Below, piece by piece: positions 47,301-58,167 of a DNA stretch of 64,000 nt. The notes below the pieces were generated by a model. It saw nothing but the letters and a program-made list of their open reading frames with translations, was not told the DNA's origin and searched no databases. The translations under genes were made by a program, and so were the position numbers. This stretch comes from Seiridium cupressi. Its lineage: Eukaryota; Ascomycota; Sordariomycetes; Amphisphaeriales; Sporocadaceae. Location: contig JARVKI010000003.1 of assembly GCA_036674765.1 (NCBI GenBank), positions 744,001 to 808,000 of the forward strand, written 5' to 3'. Each line of letters starts with the position of its first letter. Position 1 is the stretch's first letter.

Positions 47301-48594
47301 AACTTAGTCTGTGACATTTGCCGGTCGGCCAATGCATCACCCAGGGTATCTCGCGTGGCTACTCCAGGTTGAATGTTGCGGCTGGTGAATCTGCACCTCC
47401 AGCCCTACGTACATGTATCATGTATTCAAGCTTCCCCCCTGAGGCCAAGTACAATCCCTGCTAAAGCGCCAACCCGAAAGTGGCGCTGCGCACGTCCCCT
47501 GAACGGCCCCAGTGGGTGGTGGATACTACCTCACGTAGCAACTGGTGGTGCACCTGAAGTATTCGCATGAGACATATTTATAGGGTCCCGCGGGATAATT
47601 TTGGATGTTCGCTTGGGAGCTTTGCAAACCAGCAACAAGATCATAAACATGTATGAGGCGGTTCCCTCTGCCAAGAGCCGATTAGGTCTTCGGTGGAAGG
47701 CCTGGTGCGAATGAGCGTCTAGCACTGGTGGGGCACCGAATTGCCCGGAGATAACGAGGACATCATGGACAAGCTCTGCAAGTTTTCGATTTCGGCCCTG
47801 CAGACTGGGATTCTCAGTCGGCACAACGTCGTACTTTGTACCCAAGAGCTCTAGCGAGCTCTAGACTCGAGGCTATTTACAAGCAACCACTTTAGCAAGA
47901 TAATTCGCAGAACCATGATGGAATACAGAGACCTTCGCTGAAGCCATCTTTGCCGACTTGAAATGACCCTTATCTGCAGCTTTTCTCCTTGCGACGGGCT
48001 CATTTCGATCATCGGGTGATTTTATCGCACTCTATTGTGCGGGTTTCTGAAAGTGACGTGCATGCAACGTCGGCTGACCAGGCATGCCCCTAGCAGGAGC
48101 GTCGCCGGACTAGGTAGCGATAGTGAAAGCGTTGGGGGATCAAGCAGCGTAGGCCATTTGTTTTGTCCGCATAGCACGAGCATTGGCAGCGGCATCAGCA
48201 TCAGCAGCATCAGAAAGTAACGCCTACGCAGCTGCAGCATTTGGTCAACAGTTTCGAACAGTGATAACCTTGGCACCGCGGAACGGGTAGTCGCTGAGTG
48301 TCCCTGAAAATCGTCCGCCACCCCGGTTCCAGATAGCGCAGTGCTAGGTCCTCGGTCCGGCATTCTCGGGGGCAGTGGGAATTGAGATGGGATATTACGA
48401 TTCACCAGCGACCTAAACAACGATGATGCAGGGAAGTACAAACTCAAGTCACAACCATGTAAGTCCCTAATCCTTTCAAACCTGCCTTGCGCCGCAGACC
48501 TGTGGTACCGCATGCTAAGAAAATTCCGTTCAAAGTCGGCTACGTGGGACGCGCCGAGGCGCCGCGAGTAGGTGCAGCAGAAGCGACAGCGGCC
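44308..48594. other. 4.3-kb intergenic block, no gene seen
   Basis: Only short, domain-free open frames. The left end holds the YML020W-like 3' untranslated region, and the right end must contain the FMP27 promoter. A short run of CAGCATCAG-type triplets lies at about 48187-48213. A GTAAGT at 48459-48464 followed by CGCAG near 48500 could be a 5'-leader intron of FMP27. A frame at 46759-47034 (minus, 91 codons) reads somewhat protein-like but matches nothing I know. Confidence 0.5.
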
Positions 48595-51500
48595 ATGGCC
48601 CTATTCAATCCGACCTTCATCTTCGGGGTCATCGTGCTCGCCTATATCTCGTCATTTGTCGTATTCGCCCTCTTGCGCATCGTCACTGGCCTCTCGATCC
48701 AGCGAATTGGTTACTTATCCCTCCGGCGGCTGGCCTACACCCTCAAGGATGGCTTCAAGATCGAGATACGGGGGCTTGGCCTCAATGTGCACCGGCCGAC
48801 ATTCTCCCAGCCCACATGGATGAGCATCGTTGTCAGCGAGTTGGTCGTCACCATCGATATAAGAGCATTGGAAGGCCACAAGGCTGGAGGCGTGGGTGAG
48901 GCAGACGGCGATGACGATCAGGAGCAGGGAGAACAAGATAAACCAGCACCCCTCCCAAAGAAGAGGACCACGTTACCCCGTCGAGCGACTTTCGGTCCAG
49001 CACGAAGTGAGACATGGAAGCAGCTCACGAGAATGAAGGAGAAGATCAAGAGGCTGCACAGAAACATACATTGGCTTCGGATGGTTGATGTGGTGGCCAC
49101 CGACTCTACCATAAACATTGTGGACGTGGGGCAGATCCAGTGCGGCAGCTTCACAGTGGCGGTCGATACCCGCCACAAGATGGTTGACCGCGCCCGCTTC
49201 TTCTTTCAGGCTAGGTCCGACGTGAAGCGGCAGAAGAAGCAGGCTGAATGGATCGTTACGCTACGGAGCGTGTTGTTCACCGCGCATGGGGGCGAAGCGT
49301 CCGAGGTTCTCGACAATGCCATTCTCAATGTGCATGGGTTCCTCTACGAACGCTTGGATGGCCTCCGTGATGCGACGATAGCGCTGAAGTTGGGACGTGT
49401 GCATATACCCTATGACGATGTGCAGACTTGCATGGATCGGTATCAGAAAAGAAAACGATTGTACTCGAAGGAGTATCATACCGTGGAAGCCCTCGACCTC
49501 TCCGTGGACAACTTCATGCAGGAACTCGACGAGCCCGGGAGCACAGATCAGGCCATCATGCAGACTGTTTCGGACTCGAAGGAATTCGTGAGCTCCATTC
49601 TGAGGGGTGTCAAGGAGGTCCAATTCGCAGTTAGCCTGGCCGGGCTGACCAAAAAGGTGGAAACAGTCAAGGCCTCAGGGGCACCACTCCTCCTGAACTT
49701 TTCGATGAAGGAGGTTGGTATAGACTTGCACCGTTTAGACCCAAAGTCTCCTGCGCACCGGATGTACTTCCCCTCCAAAGATCTTGCGCACGAAGCACTT
49801 GCTGCTGCACTGTCGATTTCTGTCGGTCTGGATGACGGACATGGCGAGCCCGAGCGATTGGTCTATATTCCAATGATGACGACCACTGTCAAGACTACAC
49901 TGCCCTCCAAGACGGTGGAACTCTCCGAGCATGGGAGTGCTGATGAGAGAAACGCCAACATGCTTTTCGCTAACAGTGTCGTAACTTCGCCATCCGTTGA
50001 CCTCGATCCCAAGCATTTGCCCATCTTACTGGCACTTCTCAGACCCAAGCCAAAAGCACCAAAAGCCCAAGTACAGCAACGTCACAAGCTCATCTCACGT
50101 CTTCTACCAAAGGCGAACCTCAAATTCACAATGCACGAGCCTGTCATACGTGTCGCTCTACCTCCAGTGCAAAATACAGGTGATTCGGACGACTTTGACC
50201 TGATCATCTCGTCAATCTCGTCTATATCTCTAGACGTCGAATCGTTTCACTCAGCTGTGGAGGATTTACACTATTCTCTAGTGTCACAAGCTCGAGTTCA
50301 AACACACAATCTTTACTACCAAACAGCCCAGGGCAACCGATTTGATCTCGTCAATACCGAATCCTTCGACTTGAAGGTCACACTCGGGGCCAATCCTGAT
50401 GTCCATGTCATGGCCAACGGACACCTTCAGTCACTGGCTGTGCACGTGGTGCGTCCTGAGATAGCGGACGGCATACGCCAGATCATCCGGCAGCTTCGGC
50501 TAGACGTTGAGCCAGACAAGCGCGCCGGATCAAAATCCCTCAAACCACATCATGGTATTCGAGGATTCCCACAGTGGCTATTGCATTTTCAGGTATTGGT
50601 CGAAGATTTCAGTGCCGAAGTTGCGGGGGTTGATGACGACTTCCCCAACAACACTCGTGGAGTAGCTCTTCAGGTAGATTCGTGGTCTGCAGAGTACCGC
50701 GCCCAGCGTATGGATCAACACCTGCGTCAACGTCCAACGTCCAGGAGACGGGCGACGAGCCGTGCCAAGATGCCAGATCCGGAGATCTTAAAAACGATGC
50801 CCTCGCCCACATCGCCAAAGAAAAAGCAGCCAGAATATTTCAATGATGGTGATGGGCGCAGGATCGCCATTCATATTCGAGGGCTGGAAGCTTTCATCAT
50901 TGACAACGAGGAGAAGTGGGAGGCTGACCCTTTCATCCATATGCCTCGCTTCGAGGTCGCCCTGTCAACCCTCAGCGACAAGCATGGCCCTACCCTGCAC
51001 GTACAATTGCATATCAAGACTTTGATGCTCCAATACTCCTTATACCGCCACTACGCTGTTGGTGTGGCAATAATGGTGCTGAGAAAAGCATTCGTAAGGA
51101 CCAAACGGGACATGACTGATACGAAAGTAACACCGCAACATACCCCTAGCAGTCCTGCCACGAGCGGTCATTTGGCGCCTCCGATGTTATCACCTGAATC
51201 ACCGGCCACCGACCAGATGGGTCACTTGAATCGGTCTGTTCAGGAACTTATCACCGTTGATGCGAAGGCCTCCATGATTCAAATTAAGGCCGAGTTGCCC
51301 TCCGATCCTGCTGTCATGTTCCAGGTTTACAATGTGGAAGCCGGGCGTCACAGATGGTCTCCTCCGTTCGTCCACGCTCGGCTTGTGCGTATGTTTGCTG
51401 GGGCCCCAAGAATGCAGGGCGTATGGGCCCGTATTGCCAGCATACAGGCCTTGCGTCTCGACTATCGTGAATCTCGGAAATTCACAGCTTTCGGCTACCA

Positions 51501-54500
51501 CGACGACAAGATGTTCGATATTTATGCGGAAGCAATGCGGCTAGCTGTTCCGTATGAGCTAATCATTCATAAGATCTCGGACAACTTCATCAACGTCATC
51601 AAAGCGTCCGCGCAGCTGCACCACCGTTTTAGGACAGGCACAAACGAGTATATCCTCGAGAAAGGCCCAGAGGGTCCCAAGAATGTGCCGAAGATTTCGT
51701 TGCGGACTCGCCACCTTCTATTCGAGCTTGAAGATGGAGCGTTTGAATGGAAGCTAGGGATGATCTACAGAGCCGGACGAGTCGAGCAGCTTCAAAGGTT
51801 AGCCCGCGAAGAGGCCTATCGTGTCAAGGTCAAGAAAATACACGAGGAGGAGCTACGCAAAGAAACCAACCGCCTTCGTAACCGCTCGGTCATGACCAGG
51901 GGACGGAATAAGGATGCAAATGTCTCATGGAACCGTAGCAGGAGCGAAGATGGGCGACCAAGGACGGCTATGGATGGGCGGCCGTCAGAAGACAAACCGC
52001 GAGGCAGGCAGCGGCCTCGGTATGATCCCGACGGTTGTCTTGGCTTTAGTGGCAGCGCTCATGTCTCAATTCAAGCGGCAAGGCAAAGGCTAAACGAACA
52101 CAATACCCAGAGCTGGAGAAAGCGCATCGATCGCCATTATCAGATGGCTAGGGATGGCATGAAAGACCTCCGTGGTTTGTTCTGGGGACCAGAGCAGCTA
52201 CCAGATGACTTGGAGGACCATGAGAAGATCCTCGAAGTCCCTCAGCGCCCAGCTCTCATGGGCGCTTTCATTGAGGACTTGCATTTTATGATCGATAAAC
52301 CGTCATTTCCGATGTCCAAGCTGTCCGATTTTCTCCATGATATCGGCAAAGGCCAGCCTAAGGATATGAAGTATTCCCTGCTCGTACCGATGAATGTTCA
52401 AATCAGCATGAGCCAGGCTAGGTTATCGCTGAGAGACTACCCGCTACCGCTGCTCCATATACCAGCACTGAAGTCGGGCCAATCCTCCCGCTTACCTGCA
52501 ATGTCTCTGAAAACCGACTTTGTCATCGCAGAGGAGTTCCGCGGTACGGAGTCAACGAGAAGAATTAAAGTCCAGATCACGCCCCCAAGCTTCAGGGAAC
52601 CAGGACAGCCAGCGGGTGGCAGCTTCGCCATCGACGTGCGCCGTACCATTGGGCCAGTAAAATCATACTCGGACATGCACGTTGACATGAACACAGCATA
52701 TCCTACGCGAATCACGTGGGGTCCTTCGTATCAGCCAGCCATTCAAGACATGATGATGGTCATCGAGTCCTTCACCAAACCTCAACTTGACCCCTCTGAA
52801 CGGGTCGGTTTCTGGGATAAGATCAGATTGAACTTTCATTCCCGTGTCCGAGTGGCCTGGAAAGGTGATGGCGATGTTCATCTTGCGCTAAAGGGCACCA
52901 GGGATCCCTACAGTGTCACCGGCAACGGGGCCGGTTTCCTTATGTGCTGGCGCAATGATGTGCGGTGGAACATAAATGTGGAAGACGAGCCGAAGAAGTT
53001 CATGACTGTAGACAGTGGGGAATACGTCCTTGCTATCCCGGATTACGGTCATCAAGAACGCGAGGCAGCTCGGAAGATCGGGGAAGGTGACAGCATTTCC
53101 AGCGGGGACAGCTATAGGTCTGGCGCCCTTTTCAAGAAGGTCGTTATGAAACTGTCTGGAAACGTACAGTGGATGGCTGGCCTGGTTTTCGAGAAGGCCA
53201 TCGGCCCGGACGGCCATCGTAGTTTTGACTTCAAGCCACACTACGACGTCGTTCTCAAGTCGCCTCACTATGCCAAACCCGAAGGTGGCCAGCCTTATGA
53301 TGCTTTCAGGGGCTTTCGGAGTCAGCACATCCACTTGTCTATCGGTATTAGGGCCCCGGTTGACATGGACTGGAAATCCGCCGATCACAAGGTATCGAGG
53401 AGCTACAATACGGTTCACCTGACACCTCGATTCTTCACTCATTTCTTCGCATGGTGGTCCACGTTTGGTGGTCCGATGTCACTACCCGTCCGCCAGGGTT
53501 CACTGTGGCCTGGTAGGGAGAAGAATAGTAAGAAGTTTGGCAGACATTTGGGCACGATCAAGTACAATATACTGCTTGCACCGCTCTTCATGAGTCATAT
53601 TTACAAGCACAAAGATGCTGAAGATTACTCGGAAAACTCGGTCTCGGCGACCGGCATCAAGGTCAGATTCGACAGCTTCATGCTCGACATGCATCAGCGT
53701 CGGGAGGAGTTCAACACAAGAGACCGCGGTCGCAAGACTCAGAGCCGGACAACGGCTATGAAGATCCATGCTGCGCAGCTTGATCTTGTATCTGCTGACG
53801 TTCGTGCTGTTTCTGCTAGCATCAAAGGCACGACAACAGAGGCAATCAAAAAGAACTCCATCTCAACCCTCATAGCTCAAGGCGATGAAGATGGAAACGA
53901 CTTGTCACACTTTACAATCCCAGACAACGACTTCAGTTGGATCGATATGGATGACTTCGTCGAATTGGACTGGATTCTACCTTCAGAGCCAAATCCGGAC
54001 ACGAAAATTCTTCCGCTGGCTTTTGCGCCAAGGGTCACATATTTCAGACAGACAGACATTGGTGACACCATTGCTGGAGATCCGGACCGCACGAGCCCTT
54101 TTGGACACGAGCCTACTCATCTGTGCATAATGAGTCAAGATGACAATCCTCGGGAAGTGCAGCAACAACTCATTGAGCAGAGACTCGACCAGCTAGATAC
54201 TCAGATCGAAAACAATATCAAGGCTGTAGGCGAGAAGGAACTGCAATACATTCGGGCGGGCAATAGTGATCCACAGCTCAAGGCGGATTACGAAAGTTTC
54301 AACAGGCATACCGGTGTTTTGCAAGACAAGCGGACCTTCATGGAGGGCATGCTGAGAAATGTGTCAATGACTGCCGCGACCAATGATGCCGAATCTTCTG
54401 GGAGCAACTCACCGAAGACACCAGAGTCGTCTAAGGACTCACCATCTTCTACAGCGGACGAGGCCAGGGGAACCACAGGGGCTGACTTCGCGAGCGATTT

Positions 54501-57500
54501 CAAAAATCGCTTCGTCATTCACAACATGCAGCTCAAGTGGAACAATCTGCTCCGGAATATCATCCTTCGTTATAGTCATCAAGTCAGTCAGCGGCGAGGT
54601 TTTGTCTATTATCTTTCTCGGCCGGCCGTCAAGTTCATCCTCGACATTGTTGAGGAGCAGACCAAGGCAAAGACCAAAGACAAGCCCGGCAGTACAACCT
54701 CACCGAAAAAGGAAGACCATGCCACGGAGCCTCATGCGAACGGGCACCATGCGAAAGAGGCTGCTCAGGATATCGAACACCGGATCAAGCAAATTCTCCA
54801 GGATGGACGCAAGTTCGTTAACGCTGATGACTCTGATAGTCCTGGCGAGCCTACAACCAACAATCAAATGGATGACCTCACGTCTGGTATCGCTGAAGAT
54901 TTTGCGCCTCAGAGCAGTTACCACGTCCGTTTAGTCGCACCGCAGATTCAGCTCCAAAGTGACAAGAACAAGAAGCATGCCGTATTGATCACTGCCAGGA
55001 GTATGGAGCTCAAGGTTGTTGAGGTCATGGAAAAGGCCCGTATCTCAGACATGGTCTCTGGTCTTGTCCAACGACGTTTCCTGGTCGGCATGGACGGCAC
55101 TCAGTTCTTCGTTAGCCACCAGAAATGGTTCTCCGGACAATTCCTATCCATGTACTCCGGTAACACTTACGGGGCGCCAAGCGGTTCTTCATGGCCGCCT
55201 TGGGTGCCAATGGAGGTCATGTTTGACTTTCAATCAGATCCGTTTGGATTCAAGCGCGTTGTACAAAAGACCTCTGCCATGCTCCGGTACGACAAATACA
55301 ACACGCTGCGTCTCAAGTATAATGATGATGTCAACAACAGCGACGGCACAGACGATGCTACCAATGAGAGCACAGAGAGCAGGATGGACAATCTCTGGGT
55401 AGAATTCCCACAAGCCAGAGCGCTCTGCAATTCATCGCAATATTACGCAATCTATGTGATTGTGCTTGACCTCCTTTTGTACAGCGAGCCTCTGGAAAAG
55501 ACAAGGAGTGAGAGACTGGAGAAAATCATGCTCGCATCGGACTTTAGTGACCTTCGCGGTACCCCAGAAATGGTGGTCAAGCTTCAGGAGCGGATACGGC
55601 AGTTGGAAGAAATCAAGATGCATTTCCAGTTACACTCGAAATACCTGGACAAAAAAGGCTGGCAGGATCGTCTGCTTCTTGAGCGCGATCTAACGGCTTG
55701 CGAGGACGAGCTCTTCTTCATGATGAAGGCCATCACTACCTCCCAGCGGAAATACGACACCACGTCACAGAGCAATGCCCTGCTGAGATGGAGCATCTCT
55801 GCGCGAGAAATCGTCTGGCATCTTATCCGTGATAACAACGAGCCTCTGGTTGAGCTTCAGCTTCGCGACGTGGAATATGACCGGACTGATAATTCAGACG
55901 GCTCACACATCAATTTGTTCCAGGTCGGCAAGGTCTTGGGTCTCAATCTGCTAGCCGACGCTATGTACCCCGAAATGGTTGCGCCATATGTGGACGACAA
56001 ATTCAACGTGAAAGATTTCCAAAATCGACATATGATTCGGGTCTATTGGCACATGCTCGAGGCTATTGCGGGTATTCCTGTCATGGACCATTTCGAGGTC
56101 GATCTTTTCCCGTTAAAGATCCAACTTGAGCGCGACGTGGGCAAGAAGCTTTTTGAATATATCTTCCCTGAGATGGAAGAAGAACAGGGCAAGGGTCAGA
56201 ACGGAAGGGCGGATTCGCCATTCATAGTGAAGCAGATTGCCAACGAAGACGAGGACCTGCAAGATGAGTCAGGCAGTGGCCTTTTGGGATATGTTGCATC
56301 GGACAAGGATTCCGGCTTCAACACAAGAGCAGGCTCACTGGAGCTCCGTCTTCGACCTACCCTCACATCAGACTCCCAGACGCCCGAGACCACGCCACAG
56401 AAGAACAAGGCTCTTAGCGTCCACTCCGGTGATGGCAGCAGTGTCTTCCGCCTCTTCAATGGCAAAACAGCTGGCAAGAAGCCGTCGTACGAATCCTTGC
56501 GGTCCAGCCAAATCACGCCACGTCCTGGCATCGGACGTTCTTCGACTATGGCTTCGACGCAAAGCGACAACAAGAAATCGTCGCGCTTCGCTCTTCGTAA
56601 TACCGGGAAGGCGGCCGAGGATAAGCCTTCTGATGACCTGAGCCAGATGATTGACCGCGCGTCGAACTATATGACTTTCGCATACATCAAGATGCCGTCT
56701 GTAGTTCTTTGCCTGAGCTACAAGGGCAAGGGTGATCGCAATCTTGAGGATGTCCACGATTTCGTGTTCCGCCTACCCACCATCGAGTACCGGAACAAGA
56801 CGTGGTCTAACCTAGATTTGGCCTTGGCTCTGAAGTCCCGTGTCATCAAGGCCTTGATCTCTCACACAGGCGCCATCATCGGAAACAAATTCAGCAAACA
56901 CCGTCCCAATAGCAAAGAAAAAGAGAGGCTCAGAGAGCTTGCGACAAGCAGTGTGCTCCTTGCGACGCCCTCGCTGGGCAACAGCGGTGATAATAGCGAT
57001 GACTCGTCGAGCTTGTTCGGAACGAGCCCGGTGGACTACTCACGCAGCCCGCCGCGGAGTCTGAAGGACAGTCAGAGCAGCATTCCAGTTCCGCAGAGGA
57101 GCGACTCGAGGAGCAGTAGTGTGGCGTCGAGTCGCAGGAGCTTCCGACCAAGCACTGGCATAAATACGACTCAAGGGAACGGGAATGGAAATGCCCAGAG
57201 TAATGTGCCGACGTTTCTTATGATGACGCCGCCAACCCCGCACGACCGTACTTCACCGCCCACGGGCCTGGGAATCGAACTCAGACCCTCCACAAGCTCG
57301 GGCGAGACCAAGGCAAGACCGAGCACGAGAGGCAGTCTGAGACCTGGAAGCAGAGGCAGCAATCTTGATATACCTGAGCCCAAGTTCGATCTCAAACGAC
57401 GCGTAACGGCCGGCCCATCCGGACATGGCAATGCTGGTGGTCTTTCAAGTCTAAAGGGCAGATTTAGTGCGCTCACGAACCGACTCAAGGACCGCGAAGG

Positions 57501-57663
57501 AAGCGGGCTGAGTAAGAGCTCTAGTGGCGCAACCAGTGCGGAGGGTAGTATGTTGAGAGACGAGGAGGGAGAGGAAGTTACCGAACACAGTCCGGATGAT
57601 CCAGGAAGCAGGAGGTTCGGCTTCGGAAGCAGATCGAAGACGGGCTTTCACGACGAAAGATGA
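48595..57663 (+). CDS. fmp27: FMP27/Hobbit-family bridge-like lipid transfer protein
   Basis: One uninterrupted exon of 3022 residues. The N-terminus begins MALFNPTFIFG, with one hydrophobic anchor at about 6-30, then beta-rich repeating segments through most of the chain. Two signature blocks are plain: GFWDK at 1405-1409 followed by IRLNFHSRVRVAWKGDGD, and WPPW at 2200-2203. They correspond to the FMP27 GFWDK and WPPW domains. The last 500 residues are Ser/Pro/Arg-rich and disordered. Proteins of this family (yeast Fmp27/Hob1 and Hob2, animal BLTP2/Hobbit, plant SABRE) form a long hydrophobic groove bridging the endoplasmic reticulum and plasma membrane for bulk lipid movement. The length is similar to or slightly above yeast Fmp27 (about 2630). 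The start was chosen at the first ATG (context GCGGCCATGG), immediately before the membrane anchor. The frame is open further upstream without an ATG. Confidence 0.93.
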   Translation: MALFNPTFIFGVIVLAYISSFVVFALLRIVTGLSIQRIGYLSLRRLAYTLKDGFKIEIRGLGLNVHRPTFSQPTWMSIVVSELVVTIDIRALEGHKAGGVGEADGDDDQEQGEQDKPAPLPKKRTTLPRRATFGPARSETWKQLTRMKEKIKRLHRNIHWLRMVDVVATDSTINIVDVGQIQCGSFTVAVDTRHKMVDRARFFFQARSDVKRQKKQAEWIVTLRSVLFTAHGGEASEVLDNAILNVHGFLYERLDGLRDATIALKLGRVHIPYDDVQTCMDRYQKRKRLYSKEYHTVEALDLSVDNFMQELDEPGSTDQAIMQTVSDSKEFVSSILRGVKEVQFAVSLAGLTKKVETVKASGAPLLLNFSMKEVGIDLHRLDPKSPAHRMYFPSKDLAHEALAAALSISVGLDDGHGEPERLVYIPMMTTTVKTTLPSKTVELSEHGSADERNANMLFANSVVTSPSVDLDPKHLPILLALLRPKPKAPKAQVQQRHKLISRLLPKANLKFTMHEPVIRVALPPVQNTGDSDDFDLIISSISSISLDVESFHSAVEDLHYSLVSQARVQTHNLYYQTAQGNRFDLVNTESFDLKVTLGANPDVHVMANGHLQSLAVHVVRPEIADGIRQIIRQLRLDVEPDKRAGSKSLKPHHGIRGFPQWLLHFQVLVEDFSAEVAGVDDDFPNNTRGVALQVDSWSAEYRAQRMDQHLRQRPTSRRRATSRAKMPDPEILKTMPSPTSPKKKQPEYFNDGDGRRIAIHIRGLEAFIIDNEEKWEADPFIHMPRFEVALSTLSDKHGPTLHVQLHIKTLMLQYSLYRHYAVGVAIMVLRKAFVRTKRDMTDTKVTPQHTPSSPATSGHLAPPMLSPESPATDQMGHLNRSVQELITVDAKASMIQIKAELPSDPAVMFQVYNVEAGRHRWSPPFVHARLVRMFAGAPRMQGVWARIASIQALRLDYRESRKFTAFGYHDDKMFDIYAEAMRLAVPYELIIHKISDNFINVIKASAQLHHRFRTGTNEYILEKGPEGPKNVPKISLRTRHLLFELEDGAFEWKLGMIYRAGRVEQLQRLAREEAYRVKVKKIHEEELRKETNRLRNRSVMTRGRNKDANVSWNRSRSEDGRPRTAMDGRPSEDKPRGRQRPRYDPDGCLGFSGSAHVSIQAARQRLNEHNTQSWRKRIDRHYQMARDGMKDLRGLFWGPEQLPDDLEDHEKILEVPQRPALMGAFIEDLHFMIDKPSFPMSKLSDFLHDIGKGQPKDMKYSLLVPMNVQISMSQARLSLRDYPLPLLHIPALKSGQSSRLPAMSLKTDFVIAEEFRGTESTRRIKVQITPPSFREPGQPAGGSFAIDVRRTIGPVKSYSDMHVDMNTAYPTRITWGPSYQPAIQDMMMVIESFTKPQLDPSERVGFWDKIRLNFHSRVRVAWKGDGDVHLALKGTRDPYSVTGNGAGFLMCWRNDVRWNINVEDEPKKFMTVDSGEYVLAIPDYGHQEREAARKIGEGDSISSGDSYRSGALFKKVVMKLSGNVQWMAGLVFEKAIGPDGHRSFDFKPHYDVVLKSPHYAKPEGGQPYDAFRGFRSQHIHLSIGIRAPVDMDWKSADHKVSRSYNTVHLTPRFFTHFFAWWSTFGGPMSLPVRQGSLWPGREKNSKKFGRHLGTIKYNILLAPLFMSHIYKHKDAEDYSENSVSATGIKVRFDSFMLDMHQRREEFNTRDRGRKTQSRTTAMKIHAAQLDLVSADVRAVSASIKGTTTEAIKKNSISTLIAQGDEDGNDLSHFTIPDNDFSWIDMDDFVELDWILPSEPNPDTKILPLAFAPRVTYFRQTDIGDTIAGDPDRTSPFGHEPTHLCIMSQDDNPREVQQQLIEQRLDQLDTQIENNIKAVGEKELQYIRAGNSDPQLKADYESFNRHTGVLQDKRTFMEGMLRNVSMTAATNDAESSGSNSPKTPESSKDSPSSTADEARGTTGADFASDFKNRFVIHNMQLKWNNLLRNIILRYSHQVSQRRGFVYYLSRPAVKFILDIVEEQTKAKTKDKPGSTTSPKKEDHATEPHANGHHAKEAAQDIEHRIKQILQDGRKFVNADDSDSPGEPTTNNQMDDLTSGIAEDFAPQSSYHVRLVAPQIQLQSDKNKKHAVLITARSMELKVVEVMEKARISDMVSGLVQRRFLVGMDGTQFFVSHQKWFSGQFLSMYSGNTYGAPSGSSWPPWVPMEVMFDFQSDPFGFKRVVQKTSAMLRYDKYNTLRLKYNDDVNNSDGTDDATNESTESRMDNLWVEFPQARALCNSSQYYAIYVIVLDLLLYSEPLEKTRSERLEKIMLASDFSDLRGTPEMVVKLQERIRQLEEIKMHFQLHSKYLDKKGWQDRLLLERDLTACEDELFFMMKAITTSQRKYDTTSQSNALLRWSISAREIVWHLIRDNNEPLVELQLRDVEYDRTDNSDGSHINLFQVGKVLGLNLLADAMYPEMVAPYVDDKFNVKDFQNRHMIRVYWHMLEAIAGIPVMDHFEVDLFPLKIQLERDVGKKLFEYIFPEMEEEQGKGQNGRADSPFIVKQIANEDEDLQDESGSGLLGYVASDKDSGFNTRAGSLELRLRPTLTSDSQTPETTPQKNKALSVHSGDGSSVFRLFNGKTAGKKPSYESLRSSQITPRPGIGRSSTMASTQSDNKKSSRFALRNTGKAAEDKPSDDLSQMIDRASNYMTFAYIKMPSVVLCLSYKGKGDRNLEDVHDFVFRLPTIEYRNKTWSNLDLALALKSRVIKALISHTGAIIGNKFSKHRPNSKEKERLRELATSSVLLATPSLGNSGDNSDDSSSLFGTSPVDYSRSPPRSLKDSQSSIPVPQRSDSRSSSVASSRRSFRPSTGINTTQGNGNGNAQSNVPTFLMMTPPTPHDRTSPPTGLGIELRPSTSSGETKARPSTRGSLRPGSRGSNLDIPEPKFDLKRRVTAGPSGHGNAGGLSSLKGRFSALTNRLKDREGSGLSKSSSGATSAEGSMLRDEEGEEVTEHSPDDPGSRRFGFGSRSKTGFHDER

Positions 57664-58167
57664 GAGATGCACAGTAGATGCCAGTGGGAATACGCCTTAG
57701 GGCATTGGGCACAGTGGAGTTGGTGGCTTTCAACAAATCAGATTCGATCGTCTGTCAAGACGCCCCATTCTCTTGTATTATTTTAAGTCCTATTTCGATG
57801 CATTGGAGATGGTGTTGGGGGATATATCAGCATTGCCACGGCTCTTCAGCGTGGGTATGGAGCCAAGCGGGCTTGAATGCGTATAATGGAGCACAACAAT
57901 AGAGGTGCGACACCGTAGCGCAGGCATAGGATAGTATGAAAAAGCGAAAGCGTTGGAATCGAAGATGAATTATACCCTGTCAGCTTTTCTTTTGTCTGTT
58001 TTAGTTGATTTGCATAACCATCAAAGAGGATTCATCGCCTCCGTTGTAGTATATGGTCAGAAAACGGTCCGCGACGTACAAACCAGCGAACGTGGCACTA
58101 TTAACCACAATGGGGTCTACTGATCCTCGATGGCGATGATGACTCTTTCCAATGGCTGTCATATACA
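57664..58167. other. Intergenic between convergent genes
   Basis: These 504 bases separate the convergent ends of FMP27 and the GH16 gene and presumably hold both 3' untranslated regions. I see no further gene or repeat. Confidence 0.5.

Noticed and set aside
48487..48594. N-terminal extension of FMP27
   Set aside because: The frame starts at TTG. The first ATG, in good context, is at 48595 and directly precedes the family's membrane anchor.
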